DNA from: Callaeas wilsoni | Taxonomy: Eukaryota; Chordata; Aves; Passeriformes; Callaeidae | Assembly (NCBI GenBank): GCA_013398955.1 | Contig: VWPU01017707.1 | Coordinates: forward strand, 310,001 to 374,000 | Direction of reading: 5' to 3' | Length of the DNA stretch: 64,000 nucleotides | In this document: positions 13,301-25,689 of the stretch, piece by piece | Numbering within the stretch: position 1 is the stretch's first letter | How the letters are laid out: every line of letters begins with the position of its first letter | The notes under the pieces: model-generated | Told to the model about the DNA's origin: nothing | Database searches by the model: none | What the model saw: only the letters and a program-made list of their open reading frames with translations | Program-made: the position numbers and the translations under genes

Positions 13301-14430
13301 ACTGACACAGTTCAACTAGGCCAATGACATTCAATTTTGCTGTCAGGAAAACTGGGAGAGAATATCATGTTAAATCCCAATTCATCCAAAATAAAAATGC
13401 TTGCTACCTGAACTGATCCAAAACACTTCAGAAACTGCATTTCATAACCTGCACATGGATTCATGGGAATTCTTCTTTTTAATAGCATAATCCATTTGCC
13501 ACTCAGCAGCTTGGGCTTATTTCAAGATGAGGTCCAGCTAGTCTGTAAGACACCAAAACAACAACTATTATAGGGCCACACAGTGCGGGTCTGAGAGGAC
13601 TTTAAACCTGATCTTTTCCAATGAAGAAAAATTCCCTACCTTTAAAAATCTATGAAAAAATTTGAACATTTTATTTTGCTTCAAGATAACAACCCAAAAT
13701 GTAAGTACTAGGGGTTTTTCACAGAGTAACTAATTTTTGCTAATTGCCCTTACTGAGAAACCATTATCACATAGTAGCAATAACCTCATCTTGTGGTTCC
13801 CACACTGAAAGTGACAGGGAGTGGCCACCTACCATGGTAGGGAAGAAAGGAAAGAACTAAATCTTCAGAAGTTAGAAAACAATGTTGGAAAGTACTAAAA
13901 AACACGTTGCCATGGAAAGGAATAGGTGAAGCATATTTTGGTGCAGTTCAATGCTGTAAAGAGTAAGCAAAGGATGTTTTGAATATGCATACCTCTAGAA
14001 ATGACTAAAAAATGTTTTCTTTGTGAGTGTGTTTCTGGAAATGGGAAATAGCAGGAATAGCATTGTGCTGTAATTAAAATGGCTCAATGAATTACTCCAT
14101 AAAGGATATGTGGGCAGGGAAAAAAGAGATTTCATTTTTCTTTAGTGTGCCTGGAGAAAGGTTGTATTCTCTTTTAAAACCTAGTACAATTCATAGAAAT
14201 TTATATTTAAAATATATATATAAAAATTAACATACATATGAGAGACATCACAACATGAAACATTTTATTTGTGGGTTTTTTTTGAAAGTCCTGGTAGCAA
14301 TTCTTTGTCATCTAATGCTTTATTCTGTGTTTGATAATGCACATTAAATACTCTAAAAATCTTAATTATTAAGAAGAAATTAACTGATTTTGATTGCTCT
14401 GGTTTAGGTGATGCATTTTGTATGTTGTCC
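10397..14430. other. Non-coding stretch apart from one exon-like block
   Basis: Apart from the exon-like block at 10901-11058 I see no gene. The 113-codon open frame at 11239-11580 (minus) is rich in His, Cys and Leu, matches nothing known to me, and is probably chance. A-rich and T-rich patches occur near 12600 and 13000, and an AT-repeat patch (ATATATATATAA-like) near 14205-14226. Confidence 0.55.
10901..11058 (-). CDS. Exon-like block, unrecognised protein, speculative
   Basis: On the minus strand an open frame reads into a TAA stop at 10903-10901. It is preceded by a good 3' splice-site sequence, TGCTTGTCCCTCACAG, ending at 11059. The 51 or so residues after it begin DMSKLVISYQVAIKAHYLPE and include KPDSLLFIHILGNF and REDLNEIVAPLMSVG before the stop. 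The composition is protein-like (mixed charged and hydrophobic residues, few Cys or His), and third positions lean toward G/C more than nearby DNA. I do not recognise the protein. The open frame continues upstream to 11149 but is low-complexity there (EKKKFYYW). It could be a terminal exon, a decayed pseudogene, or chance; a single frame of this length is not strong evidence. Confidence 0.22.
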
Positions 14431-14439
14431 ATGGCTGGA

Positions 14440-15030
14440 AGGACAAGAGAGGTAGTGCAGGCAGTTCTCAGAGAGGTACCTCCGGCTGGCGCGTGCCCGG
14501 GTGCCCAGATGCGCGCGCGGCGGTCCTGCAGCGCTGAGCTCATGTGCAGCAGCTGCCCTGCTGAGAAACGGGGCCAGGGTGCTCAGCACCGCCGTGACCC
14601 ATGAGGACGAAGCGAGAAGCTGCTCGCCTCGCCTCACCCTAAATGCCTCCAGCTGCTAGGGCAGGGGGAAACCGAACCCCCTTGGCCCCGACCAGAAGCA
14701 CTTTGACTTTCCCTCGCTATGAACGATTTCCCAAGAGGTGTTAGGGCCCTGGTGGGTTGGTGTCCGGGCTGAAGGGGTGCGTGGTGGAGGTGGGGCTGCT
14801 GCAGCTCAGCCACAGCATGGTCTGCACTCGAGGGCTCCTTGCACATACTCGTCGTGTCCTTCCACCATCCTCAGTGCAGACAAAACATCTGGCTCCTCGG
14901 AAGGGGATGTTGCCAAGGGCTGCACTCAGGGAGTAAAACTAAACATATTTTCAAGACTGAATCAAGAGCGGGTTATAGCAATGCCCCTGGCTCTGAGGCG
15001 CGTGCACTCACACACACACGTTCGTATGTG
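14440..15030. other. Isolated GC-rich island with CpGs
   Basis: Base composition changes sharply from AT-rich to GC-rich for about 600 bp and then back. CpG dinucleotides cluster at 14485-14530 (for example GATGCGCGCGCGGCGG) and again near 14605-14630. Several open frames of 60-100 codons overlap on both strands, which is expected where stops are scarce, so none is called. A short (CA)n run lies at 15009-15019. It could be an orphan CpG island or promoter, or an unrecognised repeat; I saw no LTR ends or CR1 landmarks. Confidence 0.5.
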
Positions 15031-15049
15031 CACGCAGAGTTGATTTAAA

Positions 15050-18000
15050 AGTTTGATTGTTAGCATTGTGATTAGGCCCCCAAACATACCGTGTGTATAT
15101 ACCAAATTAAGCTCCAGTAACCAGGGATTTTCTAGCAGTATATACTATGGTTGAATTCCTGTAATTCTCATATTAAAATCTTTTACCATAACAATCTGTA
15201 TTTAAATAAATAGCCTGTTACATTGCTCATGCTCTCTGTGTGTTGTTGCTACCTCTTTCCAAGAGAGAGCAGTAGTGAATTGTACTATCCTTACACTGGA
15301 TAGCTTTACTCAAACACACTCAATTTACATTTTCGACTCTGTAACCTTTCAACCTATTGACCATGAAAAATGCTCCAACATAACGTGACACATATAAATG
15401 TTTAAAGTCCAAAGGGTAATTATCTATATTCATAGTTAAAACTGTGCCTTGATTTCACAATAGAAACCATATGTTCACTCAAAACACTTTCAATAGGCTA
15501 AATAGCACCCAGATTAACCCTGAGTTAGTTTACTGGTTAAAATAATAGCAGCATCTTCTTCTAATTCAGTAGTTCATTTATCATTTTTGATCAAGGCGCT
15601 GAATGTGAACTTTCAATATTTGAATATTGAGTTTCAGTATTTGAAGGCTTAACTTGAAAAATAAACTGCGTGGTAGAAACTCACCGATTCTTAAATTTTA
15701 TCTTTAATGCCATGTAATGTGCCTGATAACAGCTCAAAATATGTTATTTAGCTCCAAGTAGAATTCTGTGTTGCTTCACATTTAATAGACTAATTTTCTC
15801 TCCCAGAAGAAAAGGGCAATGACTTTCTGACTTTTATTTCTTTTTTGTCCACAGAACAGTGCTTAAAAGAATGCCATTTAGAACAAATCTTGACTATTTT
15901 CTTTTATGAAAAGTGCCTTTTGCCCAAGTGACTTCCAGGAAGTATGAAAAGCATAGAGCACAAGCACTGTAATGCACTTACAAGGCCTCTGCAGCAACGG
16001 TAAGAAAAGTCTAGCAGTGAAAGGTGTGCTAAATGGGACCTCATCTAGGTTTTGAAATAAGCAAACTATTAAGATATGTATTTCCTTATCTTTCTTCTAG
16101 TAAGATAGAAAAAGATTATTTTGAGCCTTTGAAATCACTGCAGCAGAAAATTACAAACAGAAAACAAAATTGTATATTACAGGAGTAATGGCAAGTCAAA
16201 GGAAAGAGACATACTTAAAAAAAATAGCAAACAGGCAAATGACTTTTCAGTGAGTGCCAACTCTCTGCACATTAAACTGGTTAAAAGCTCCTTCTCTCCC
16301 TGCTTGTCATGTCATTGTTCCCTGTCAGGCAGCAGAGAACACCTCCAGCTAGTACATGATATACAGGATGCTTCATCAAAAAAAGTATTCTCTGTCTTTG
16401 AATTTGAATTGACACTTTTCTTATGTATATTATAAAAGCCCTGTGGAAATGGCAATGGACTAAGGTGCAAAAATACCTGTGAATTTCAGAAAGCTTACTG
16501 GAATGCTGGTCTCATTTCAAAAGGACATTATTACATGTGGGCATGATTGCCTTAAATATGCACAGGTATAGCTATGAAAAAAAATCCCAGAAAATAAGTC
16601 TGTCTGGTCTTCAGCTGAGCTTCAGCTCTGTGCAGTAAAATCGAGTTCTTGGGCATACAAGGTGCTTTGTTCCACCTCTCCTGCCTCGGAAGAGAAAATT
16701 ATTCTTGTTCAGAGAGAGGCTGAAGCCACATGTTTGGTTTATTAGAATGAGTGTTGTCCCTCATAAATTTGGAATCTTCCCTGGAACTGTTGCCATTCTA
16801 AAATGTTGTGATTTTACATCCATCGTTGCATGATATGCCCTAAACAAGTCCGTGGAACCATTCACCCTTAGAAAAGCTGGCACTCAACCAATTTACTCAC
16901 TCTGTAAGAGTCTTTATAGAGTTCTCTTGTACACCTTTGCTATCATTTATGCATCATTTACCATAAAGTTAGCAACTGCTAATAAATCCCTTATACTGGA
17001 TGCTGCAAGTAAATCGGAAAGGTCTTTCATATTTAATATCACAATGACCCTGTAGCCTTCATTTTGTCATATTGTAGATTATTTCTGGAAAAGTCCTACT
17101 TGCATCCCAGTGCTTTTTAATCAGAATTTTTTCTGTGCATCATCATATCAACAAACACCTTGAGCATTTGGGTTTCTATGAGACCTATTTTGCAAGATCA
17201 GCCCAAGTTAATACAGGTACAGGCTACATGTAATTATGATTTGGATTGTGTGAACTTACTTTGAAGAGGACTATGAATTTGTCAGAATTGCTTACTGTGT
17301 TTGCAGACCTCAGGATTTCAAAAGTTCAAGTCGAAAGGGTGTTTCTTTTTGCTGAGTCTGCAGTGAAATTATAGTAGGTGCTCCCAAATGTGAGATTACT
17401 GGTGCCACTGGAAAAGACTGGGCTGGAGGAATGCAAGAGCAAGAGAGTAGGTGTCCATTATATATATTAATAAATGCATTAACACTGTCCCTTCACACAC
17501 AGTTATATTCCTGTTATGGCCTCGGGGAGAAGGTTGAGCAGGGTACAGAGAGCACGGAGCTTCCCTTTGGAGCCTGTGGTGGCTTTCCTGAAGGCTGGGA
17601 GCTGCTGCCATTCCAGTGCAACATCGTTCTTGTGACAGGGACATCTGATCCCGCTGAGCTGAGGAACCTCCTCATTTGTAAAAGTGAAAGAACATTTTGT
17701 GCACTTTTCATTACATTTTAAACCGAGATAAAAGGTGGATAAGAAAGCCAGGTGAGGAGTCATTAAATTTCCTTTGTCAGAAACTCAGCCAGTAAAGAAG
17801 TGGGGATATATTGTTAATGTTGATCAAGCAAAATCATTGCTCTGCAGATTAACAGATTCCTGACTGTTAATGCCTAAAGCGATAAGAAAAGAGAGGCTCT
17901 TAGAAAACAAGGAGAGCAGTAGTTCCTGTTGAAAAATTCTGGGACCAAATATTTTTACAGACATAAAGACAGCAGAGAGATTTTGTCATCATCGCTGTGT

Positions 18001-18130
18001 AAATGGTGGAATTACACTTTTTTATTGAACTCTATTTAACTGGCTGCTTTCCTTCCTGATTTTGCTCTTATACTCTGGCAAGTTTGATTCTTTCCAGTCA
18101 CTCTCTTGAATGCTTGTGCCTGGATAAGAG
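15050..18130. other. Non-coding stretch, no recognised gene
   Basis: AT-rich unique sequence. A slightly GC-richer patch at about 17515-17700 is open on both strands (96 codons plus, 86 codons minus) without any recognisable motif. An imperfect inverted repeat CAATATT/AATATTG lies at 15614-15629. Nothing else was seen. Confidence 0.55.
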
Positions 18131-18131
18131 G

Positions 18132-18159
18132 TTTATTTATTTATTTATTTATTTATTTA
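18132..18159. repeat. (TTTA)7 microsatellite
   Basis: Seven uninterrupted copies of TTTA. Confidence 0.97.
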
Positions 18160-18182
18160 CTGCTTAATTTTGTTGTTTTTAT

Positions 18183-18202
18183 TGGTTTGGTTTGGTTTGG
18201 TT
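18183..18202. repeat. (GGTTT)4 microsatellite
   Basis: Four copies of the five-base unit GGTTT (starting in the TGG at 18183), only 23 bp after the TTTA tract. Confidence 0.9.
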
Positions 18203-20699
18203 CTTTGGTAGTCTTGGCCCTCAGAAAGACATATACCTGCCTGTGAATAACTGAACTGAGACATGACTTCCAGGACAAAAAATTCAGTGATTAATCTAAG
18301 TAGAAGGTAATTGCTAGGCTTCCTGCAATTTTTTTGTAGACAAACTTCCTCCTTTCTTCCAGTAGCTTTTCAGCAAATATTTGTCAATGATACAAAACAT
18401 GTTTGCAGAATCTCTTAATATCAGAGGACAATAAGATTAAGGAGGGCTGACTCGGCTGTGTTCAAATCTGTGAAACCTGCTCTTATCTGCTCTTTTGTAA
18501 AAGTCAATTAATACAAAGCCCTTTTTGTTAATTGTTCACATTTATCTTTACTGTCTTCCATTCTTTTTCATTTTTATTATTGTTAAGGGTGTATTTTAAA
18601 ATAATAGTTCATCATTGTTATAATTCTGAATTGTTATTAACGTAATCTTCCTTTTCTGTTGAAAGGACTTTTTTTCTCATTAGAAATTTTAGGAACACTT
18701 TAAATCTTTTTTGTTCTCACAGCCCCTAAACATTTCTTTTTTATTCTTTTCTTTTACAACTTTTGCTCTGTTTTTACAGAGTAATCTAATCTAGTTACCT
18801 TCTAATTTCAGCAGAATTTTTATGTTGTACCAGACTTCAGGTTCTTTTCTTGTGAAGACACATTGGTTGATTCTTTGATTAAGAGCTGTAGAAAACAGTG
18901 AGATTTTATTATCCCTCATCTGCATCTTCAATGCATTTTATTAATCAGAAATCAAATTCTGGATCCCCTGGAGTCAATGACGATATTGATATGGACTTTG
19001 AAATGACCAAGAACTTAGGTTAGATGTCTGAATATAAATTTTCTCATTTGTCTTTGTATTCTACAATGGATCCATCATTTGCCATACTTAATTTAAAAAG
19101 CTTATGGAATCTGGCTGAGGCAAATTCCTTTATTTTCATATCGTCAGGCAAATCCATCCTCACAGTAAGAATTAGATCTAGGGCACTTTTGCCTTTTCTT
19201 GCAAATGATGAAATTCTCTCTTTGACACAGCATGCTTGGATATATCTGTTTCCCAACAGATTTATGAGCAGCTAAAATCTCCCATGAAGAAAGAGTCTTC
19301 TAGCCAAGAATTTTCTGTGCCCTGCTGTCCTTTTGTTTGACCGGTCTGTAGCTGATTCCCACCATTTTTCAGTTTTGCTTTCTAGCTCCCTGTATCACTG
19401 TTGTGAATTACTTTGAGCAACCTTGCAGGAAAAGATGTGTGTGCGTTGATTAGCCACGTTGTTGCAAGTAGCACAACCTTACTGGCTTTACCAGCATAAT
19501 GGACTGTCAGGATTTCTAATGAATGTGCTGGAATTTGAAGGCCTGCTCTGTGCTGCATTGCTGTGATTTACCATGCTGCCTTTGTGATTGATACGCATTA
19601 TTGGCAATTTGGGGAATGAAACATTGCACAGAAATGATGGAAATAGCTGAATAAAACGAATAGCTAGAGTGAATTTCCTGAGCTGCACTTCTACACATGT
19701 TGTAATGATGAGACTTTGGCCTGGATTTGGATGGCTTCAATTCCACATAAGCTCCTTAATCTGATATTTCCCACTGGCAAGTGCCCCTGAAGTCCTCGAA
19801 GCAGCTAGTAGGGAACCCAGGTAGAGGAATCCAGGCTAGCTAAATTTGGATTGCTCCTCACGTCCCTGTGGCACATCACAGCTGTGTTTGCACAGGTAGG
19901 ACAGCCAAGACCTATACCCATGGATTCATCCCACTGATGGACAGGGGGTAGTTGCCTAAGCAAAAAGTTAAACACCTGTGCATATGGACTCACTCAAATT
20001 CCCTTTCTGCTAATGGCAAACAGTGCTTGATGTTTTTCATAGCCAAAAAATTCAGTAGGAATGGGAAAAGAGGTACTTTGACTAAAGGTCTAACAGGATT
20101 GATTTGAATCCCTTTACACCTCACATGTGTCCAGGTTTTAGTGTGTGACTCTTTAGAAAGTATCACTATTATTGCAGACAATTTCTTAAATAGGATTTTA
20201 AGTTTTCCTGCTGTCCACAAATGGACTTGAAAACAGTGTTTCTCAATCCCTTCTGCCTGAAGCACATGAGTAAAATCTTAGGTCTTTGTGCATTTCTTCT
20301 TGAATGCTTTTCCATGCATATTGTGTCTCAGGCAACAGTCCATGAGACATTAGGACAAATAATTAAATGCAAACTTCTGTTAAATTTCTACTTACCATTT
20401 GTTAACAATAAATTGCCATCAATTAACTAGTTGGAAAAACATTTCCTTTCTATAAAGTTTTGAAGAAGAAACAACTGTCTGATCTTTTCTTCTTTAAATA
20501 AGTTTATTATTTCAATGGAGCTTCATCTTCATAAACAGTAGTGGATGGATGATATTTCAAAGGATTTACAATCTTTAATGTTTGGTCTTTTTTTTCTTTC
20601 CTTTCTGGTAATGACTATGATTCTTAGAAATTACATCAACAGAGATAAATACTTGAAAATGAGATATTTATTTTCTATTAATGTTTCTTTATACAATGT
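18203..20699. other. Non-coding stretch, T-rich at the start
   Basis: The part at 18500-18780 is strongly T-rich on the plus strand. Apart from the possible LINE remnant at 19044-19256 I see no gene or repeat. Confidence 0.55.
19044..19256 (-). pseudogene. Possible remnant of a LINE endonuclease domain
   Basis: A minus-strand open frame of 70 codons opens with TTG, not ATG. Its middle, RKGKSALDLILTVRMDL followed by PDDMKI, resembles the stretch in CR1-type ORF2 endonucleases of the general form RG.xLLDLILTNREDLV.DVKV. A later NDGSIVEYK loosely matches the SDHxxVEFxI motif, where the His of the SDH triad would be lost. The spacing between these two parts is larger than in the family, so the match is partial. 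No other part of a LINE was recognised on this strand nearby. It could also be chance. Confidence 0.3.
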
Positions 20700-21650
20700 A
20701 AGCAGAAAGAAGGTTAAACACTGCAGCAATGGCTGGGCTTCTTCACTACAGTGCTGGCTGAAAGTCTGTGGCTGTAGTGCCTGTGGTCTTGGTGCTGATG
20801 TTGTCAGATGCTCTGTGCCGAGCCAAGCTCACCGCTCAGGTCTGGCTGAAGGATTTACGGGGCAATTCACGAGCAGGTATGGCCTGGGTGCACACTTCAA
20901 TGGCAGGGTGCACCTGGAACACCAGAAAGTGCTGAAGAGCTGCAGCTCCCCTTAGCAACGCTGCAAAGCCTTGCTCAGTCCCTACTGCAGGCAAGGTCTG
21001 TGCAAGGGTTTGGACTCAAGCCCTGCCCATGCCCAGAGCAGACGTGGGCGCTGGGGTCACGGGGTCCCCGGGTCGGTCCCGTGGCCCAGCCAGGCAGGAT
21101 GGGGCAACTGCAGCCCTGGGCAGCAGGCATCTCCCTGGGATGGGGGCCCATGGCTGCTGGGCACTGCTGTGGCACAGCTGGGGCAGAGATAGATGACTCC
21201 GGGGGTCTCAGAGGGGTCCTGGGCCACGGGAGCTCCAGGGAGGCCAGGAAGGCGCTGTAAGGTCTGTGGATCCCCTGCAGTAGTGCCCGTTCCTAAGCAA
21301 GGAGAACAGCTTTGAGCAGGACAATGCCACCACCTCCCTGGCACGGCGGGCAAGGGGCAGAAAGCCCGCAGGTGTGGGGAAGTCTCAGAGCCTGCTTCTG
21401 GCGGCAAAGAAATGCTCAAGAGTCTGGACTGAGCTCCCTGGGGCCCACGGATCCGGGCAGTCTGGCTAAGAGTCTTCCCCGCGGTGGTATCCAGACACGG
21501 CCTTTGCGCTCTCCACACCGAGCGCACTGGGCGCGGCGCTGGGAGCGGCGCTGGGCTCTGTGTGCCCCACGGGGCTGCCTTTGGCACCCTCTCACCTGTC
21601 CTTTCACCAGCACAGGCCCCAGAACACAGGCTGCCCACAGGTGCGTTTTA
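20700..21650. other. GC-rich island of about 950 bp
   Basis: Sequence turns GC-rich at about 20730 and stays so until about 21640, with CpG-containing blocks near 21045-21080 and 21470-21560 (for example CGAGCGCACTGGGCGCGGCG). Long open frames exist in several frames at once: 193 codons on the minus strand (21057-21638) and 115, 86 and 73 codons on the plus strand. The minus-strand product would be rich in Pro, Ala, Gly, Ser and Cys without a recognisable domain. Simultaneous openness in several frames is what scarce stop codons produce, so I do not call a gene. Alternatives are an orphan CpG island, a first exon with promoter of an unseen transcript, or an unknown repeat. Confidence 0.5.
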
Positions 21651-24600
21651 CTGCTATAGATGCAGACACAATTGTAGTGAATCCTGCTCGGCCCAAGAAT
21701 AGCACTTGTTTAATGCTGAAGAATCCTTGGAGAGTTTAGCTGCCAAGCTCGAGGAATTTTTCAGAGTATATGCAAACTGGAATTTTTTTATTATTTTTTC
21801 ACTTAGGGCATATCTGCAAAGATGGATGCAGACAGATCTTGCAGCAGAACTTTTTACCTCAAGCACACTGGATGGTATACAGTGCTGGACCAAATCTGGC
21901 ACATTCCCAGCTAGCTTAGAGAACAGGCTGAGAAGGGTTGTGGCTGTCTGCACATTTCCATGTAACCATATTCTTAGGTTCCTCAAATAAATTTTATTGC
22001 AGAAAATAAATAAATATCATCTCTCTCACACAACCTTTTATATTTTCCCTTTTTATTGCAATTCTTTATAGAATCGCCAAACTGTCACACAATTGAACTT
22101 CCCTGTTTACGTGCGTGCACAGTATGAAAAAATATAATGGCTTAAAAACTTGGATTTAATGCAGAAGAGCTGACAAATTTAGGCATACTTTTCTAACCCA
22201 GCTTTCCCTTATAATAACATTTGATTATTTCTAGAAGTCTGCAGTTGGGTTTTTTTGTGTATTTGTCTTGCAGAATATTTTTTACTTAAGGAAAAAATTG
22301 CTTCCCTGTGTCTTAGAGTTCTTCTGTAATTTCAATTTACAGTATGTCCTCTTACCGCAATATTTGTTTTAGGGGAAAAATAGTAACCTGGATTGACTGT
22401 GTCTGCAGCATATTAGATTTTATATATTAGAATTAAATCCTTCTCTGAGCCATCTGGTTTACAGATTGTATAGATTTTAAAATTTTAGTTTGTCTTCCCA
22501 ATTGACCTAGATTAAGACCTTCTTTTCTAGTTTTACTCTTCAAACATTTCCTATATTTTAACTTTCCAGTAAAAGCGATGGTTATTGGCACATGAGGTGG
22601 TTCATAATCCTGAAATCATGGTTTCAAATATTATCATATGAAGGATATTTGCCAGGCAAGGCAACCCAGAAGTGACCTTTCTAATCGTGCTAATTTTCCA
22701 CCAGATAGAGGATAACTCACCTGCATCTGCAATATTTCCTTGCTCTGGGCCATGCTCAATATAGGCAACACTATAAACTCTGCTTTCTGTATTTAAGTAA
22801 TTTTTTTGGGGTCATACTTGTGCACACTTGATTTTGAGTTTTCCTGGATTTCAGTGAGCAGAGATTGGCTTTAGATCAGATAGAAAGAAAGGCAAATCAA
22901 GATGTTGGGTGCGAAATAGCAAAATGCAGAAAGCTCGTCAGAAGGTCTAAGCAGCACTTGAACTCGCCCACCTTACGGCTTTGCCTTGCCGGTTCCCGTG
23001 CTCTCTGCAGGTGTCCCTCTGCAGAGGTGCTGCTGACCCTGCTCTTGCAGTGAGGCTCCCACCTCTGCTGCTCGCTCCTGACGCACAGCAGATAGATCCG
23101 CAAGGCAGGCTTTGATACAGTGCCCTAAGCAAGCACATAGTAAATTTTAGGTATTTCTTAGATAAGGTGAGTTGGAGTACAGGCCTTGGGGGCTGTAATT
23201 TCAGATGAATTTAAATCCTGTTTACTTCCTGGGTCAATTGCTTGATCCTGCCACAATCTATTTCTTCTGAGAAATCTGAGACTAAACCATTGATAGCTTT
23301 GGTCTGGGAACTGTGTAGATAGTTATTCCAAATGCTAGAAGAAGGTCTTGGAAATTATGGCTCCTCTGAATCCTGTGTGACAAGTTGTATTTTAGGAAAG
23401 CAGCCTAAGCAAAGGGTAATGTACATTTGGAAATGTGTTCCTTAACTCTCCAGGCAACTATTAAGGTTTTCATGTTGCTATGCACATTTTTATTAACATT
23501 CTCTTGTTCAAGTGTAGAAATACGTGATTAGAGCACGTACATGAATATTTTGAAATCCTCATAGAGGGGATAGCAGACCAGCAGTGCAGAATAGAATGAT
23601 CATACAGTAGGAATACCCTGTAGTGATATTATTCCTGTAGCTGGAATTAGTGTAGAAGTTTTGGAAATTGTGTTCAAAGTGTGATGGTAGTTGTCAGCAT
23701 CGTAATGAAAAAGTACAGTTTTGCGTGTTAAACTTGTGCACATATAGCACGAGGGTTTTTCCTTCCCAAGATATATAGAATTACATATACTGAGATACCA
23801 CACCGACTGTTGAGAAAATTGTTCTTGTCAGGTCACTATGTTGAGGTTTCCTATGTTCCCTATTCATAGGCTATTGTAGTTCTTGGTTCATAGCTCTTCC
23901 CTTGAAGAAAAGGTAATCTTGCCTATGCTCCCTTATATTCTGTCTTAACTTATGGACTTGGGCAGAAAAGTAAATTTCAGTTAGAACTTTTATATCATCT
24001 CTGAGCTTTTGTCTCAAATTTCTTTGAATTGAAACAAAACTCTCCTTTGCCAGCCAATTGTTCTTGTTACTATGGACAGAATTTCACACTGCATTTTTTA
24101 TCTTTTATCTATTTACCATTTCCTATGGCCAGGCTAAATTGTCATGTTAGATTTTTATTCCTGAAGGAGATATTTTCTAATAAGTTAATTTTCAAGGAAG
24201 ATATAATATACTATAGAATACTATAGTATTTTACTCTATAGTATGCTAATTTCCTAATCATCTAATCAATTTTTATTATAATAACTAGTATATGTTATCC
24301 TTATGAGCCATAGTATCTTTGCTTAGACCCAGTCTGTTTCTAAAGTAGCACCATATTTAACATGCACAGTCATCATCTCATCCAACAAAAGAGTAATATG
24401 GCCAAATGCCTTAGAATAAATTGAATATTGAAAAAAAATTTATGTGATCCTAGCACACCCACTGTAAGCCATTATATCAGTCTTGATGAGAAGAAAATTC
24501 CACAAACATCCTGTTCCATCTAATAGGGAGATTTTTCTCAAAGATCCTGCTGAGATTTGTGAGTAGGATTAGTCCAAGGAAAAAAAAAAAAATTTGGTTA

Positions 24601-25689
24601 CAACCAGAATGCTAAGGCATGGAGGGAACTATAAAGGAGGCAGAGAGTCTGCAGTGCCCAGAATATGCAAAACACAGATGAGAGTGCATTAGCCATCACC
24701 GTGCTCCCTGGTAAAGTGCTTTTGTGGTATCAATTTATAATTATCAAGCAGAGTTCTGAAGGTTTCATGACATTAACAGGTCATAATTCTCAACATAAGT
24801 TGTACTGCAAGATACCATTTTTTATTTCATGTTTTTATTTCACCAACTTTATTTCATGTTCAGTTTTCAGCATGAAGGGGCTGACAGTAAAGTACACATT
24901 ACTAAAAAGAAAAAAAATAAGATTGAAACAAATATTGATAAAATTAACCTGATAAAACTGTAGAGTAAAGGAACTTCTTCATAGCAGAATTTCTTAGAAA
25001 TCAAAAGTAAAAGCAATTACCAGGTGAAAAAGGCAGTAAGTAACGAAAGCTAAATATTGTCATGATCAATATTAATACATATAAAATTTTATGGAATGTG
25101 TATGAGACTTTATGCAAGACTGAAATAAAAATGGAACCCAAGGAAATGGGGCAATAAAGAACAGCAAGGAGAGGTCGAACCTCAGAGGGAAGCATGTGAA
25201 GAAGAATTTTAAGAACAAACCATTGAAGCAAGTGATAGCACTTTTCCAGATGTTCTTTCAGAGTTTTAAAGGGCTGCAAATATGAAATATCTGCTCAGTA
25301 AACTGTGGTGCCTAACCTGCTGCTTAAATCAGTGCTCTTGTCAGTATCCAGGTTCCAGGTGTGACTTGTACAACTACAGATTTGTTAGCTATATCTGATT
25401 TTTTGTGCCAAGGCAAATAACACAGTTAGTAGATCTAGGAAGACCAATAGAAAAAGCCCTGCTTTATGTAAGCAGGCAGAATTAATTGAGAATCAGTAAG
25501 AAAAGGAATGGCCTGCTTATTCTCTTCACAACAGTTCTCTCACAAGAGTTTCCCAAAGAAAAGGTGCTATGGAATAGAAAGGAATGTTTTCATATACTGG
25601 TTCAAAAGGGAGAAGAGAGGTGCAGGAGTGCTTTTAATAACAGGGAGAGTTTTCTAAGCGGATTCTCTAGGGACTGACACTGGAACATG
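21651..25689. other. Non-coding stretch, no recognised gene
   Basis: Opposed open frames at 21654-21986 (minus) and 21706-21990 (plus) cover the same DNA and have no known motif. A moderately GC-rich patch lies at 22900-23110. The ATACTATAG inverted repeats lie at 24208-24244. No mobile element was recognised. Confidence 0.55.
24208..24244. repeat. Cluster of ATACTATAG inverted repeats
   Basis: Within 37 bp there is ATACTATAG at 24208-24216, the perfect 12-bp palindrome ATACTATAGTAT at 24218-24229, and CTATAGTAT at 24236-24244. The outer pair forms a 9-bp inverted repeat, and the central palindrome can pair with itself or with either arm. Confidence 0.9.

Noticed and set aside
20545..20955. 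136-codon open frame starting MDDISKDLQ
   Set aside because: It starts in T-rich sequence and runs into the GC-rich island, so the protein changes character halfway; no known domain.
21057..21638. 193-codon minus-strand open frame as a protein-coding gene
   Set aside because: It lies in a GC-rich block where several other frames are open at the same time, the product is Pro/Ala/Gly/Ser-rich, and no domain is recognisable.
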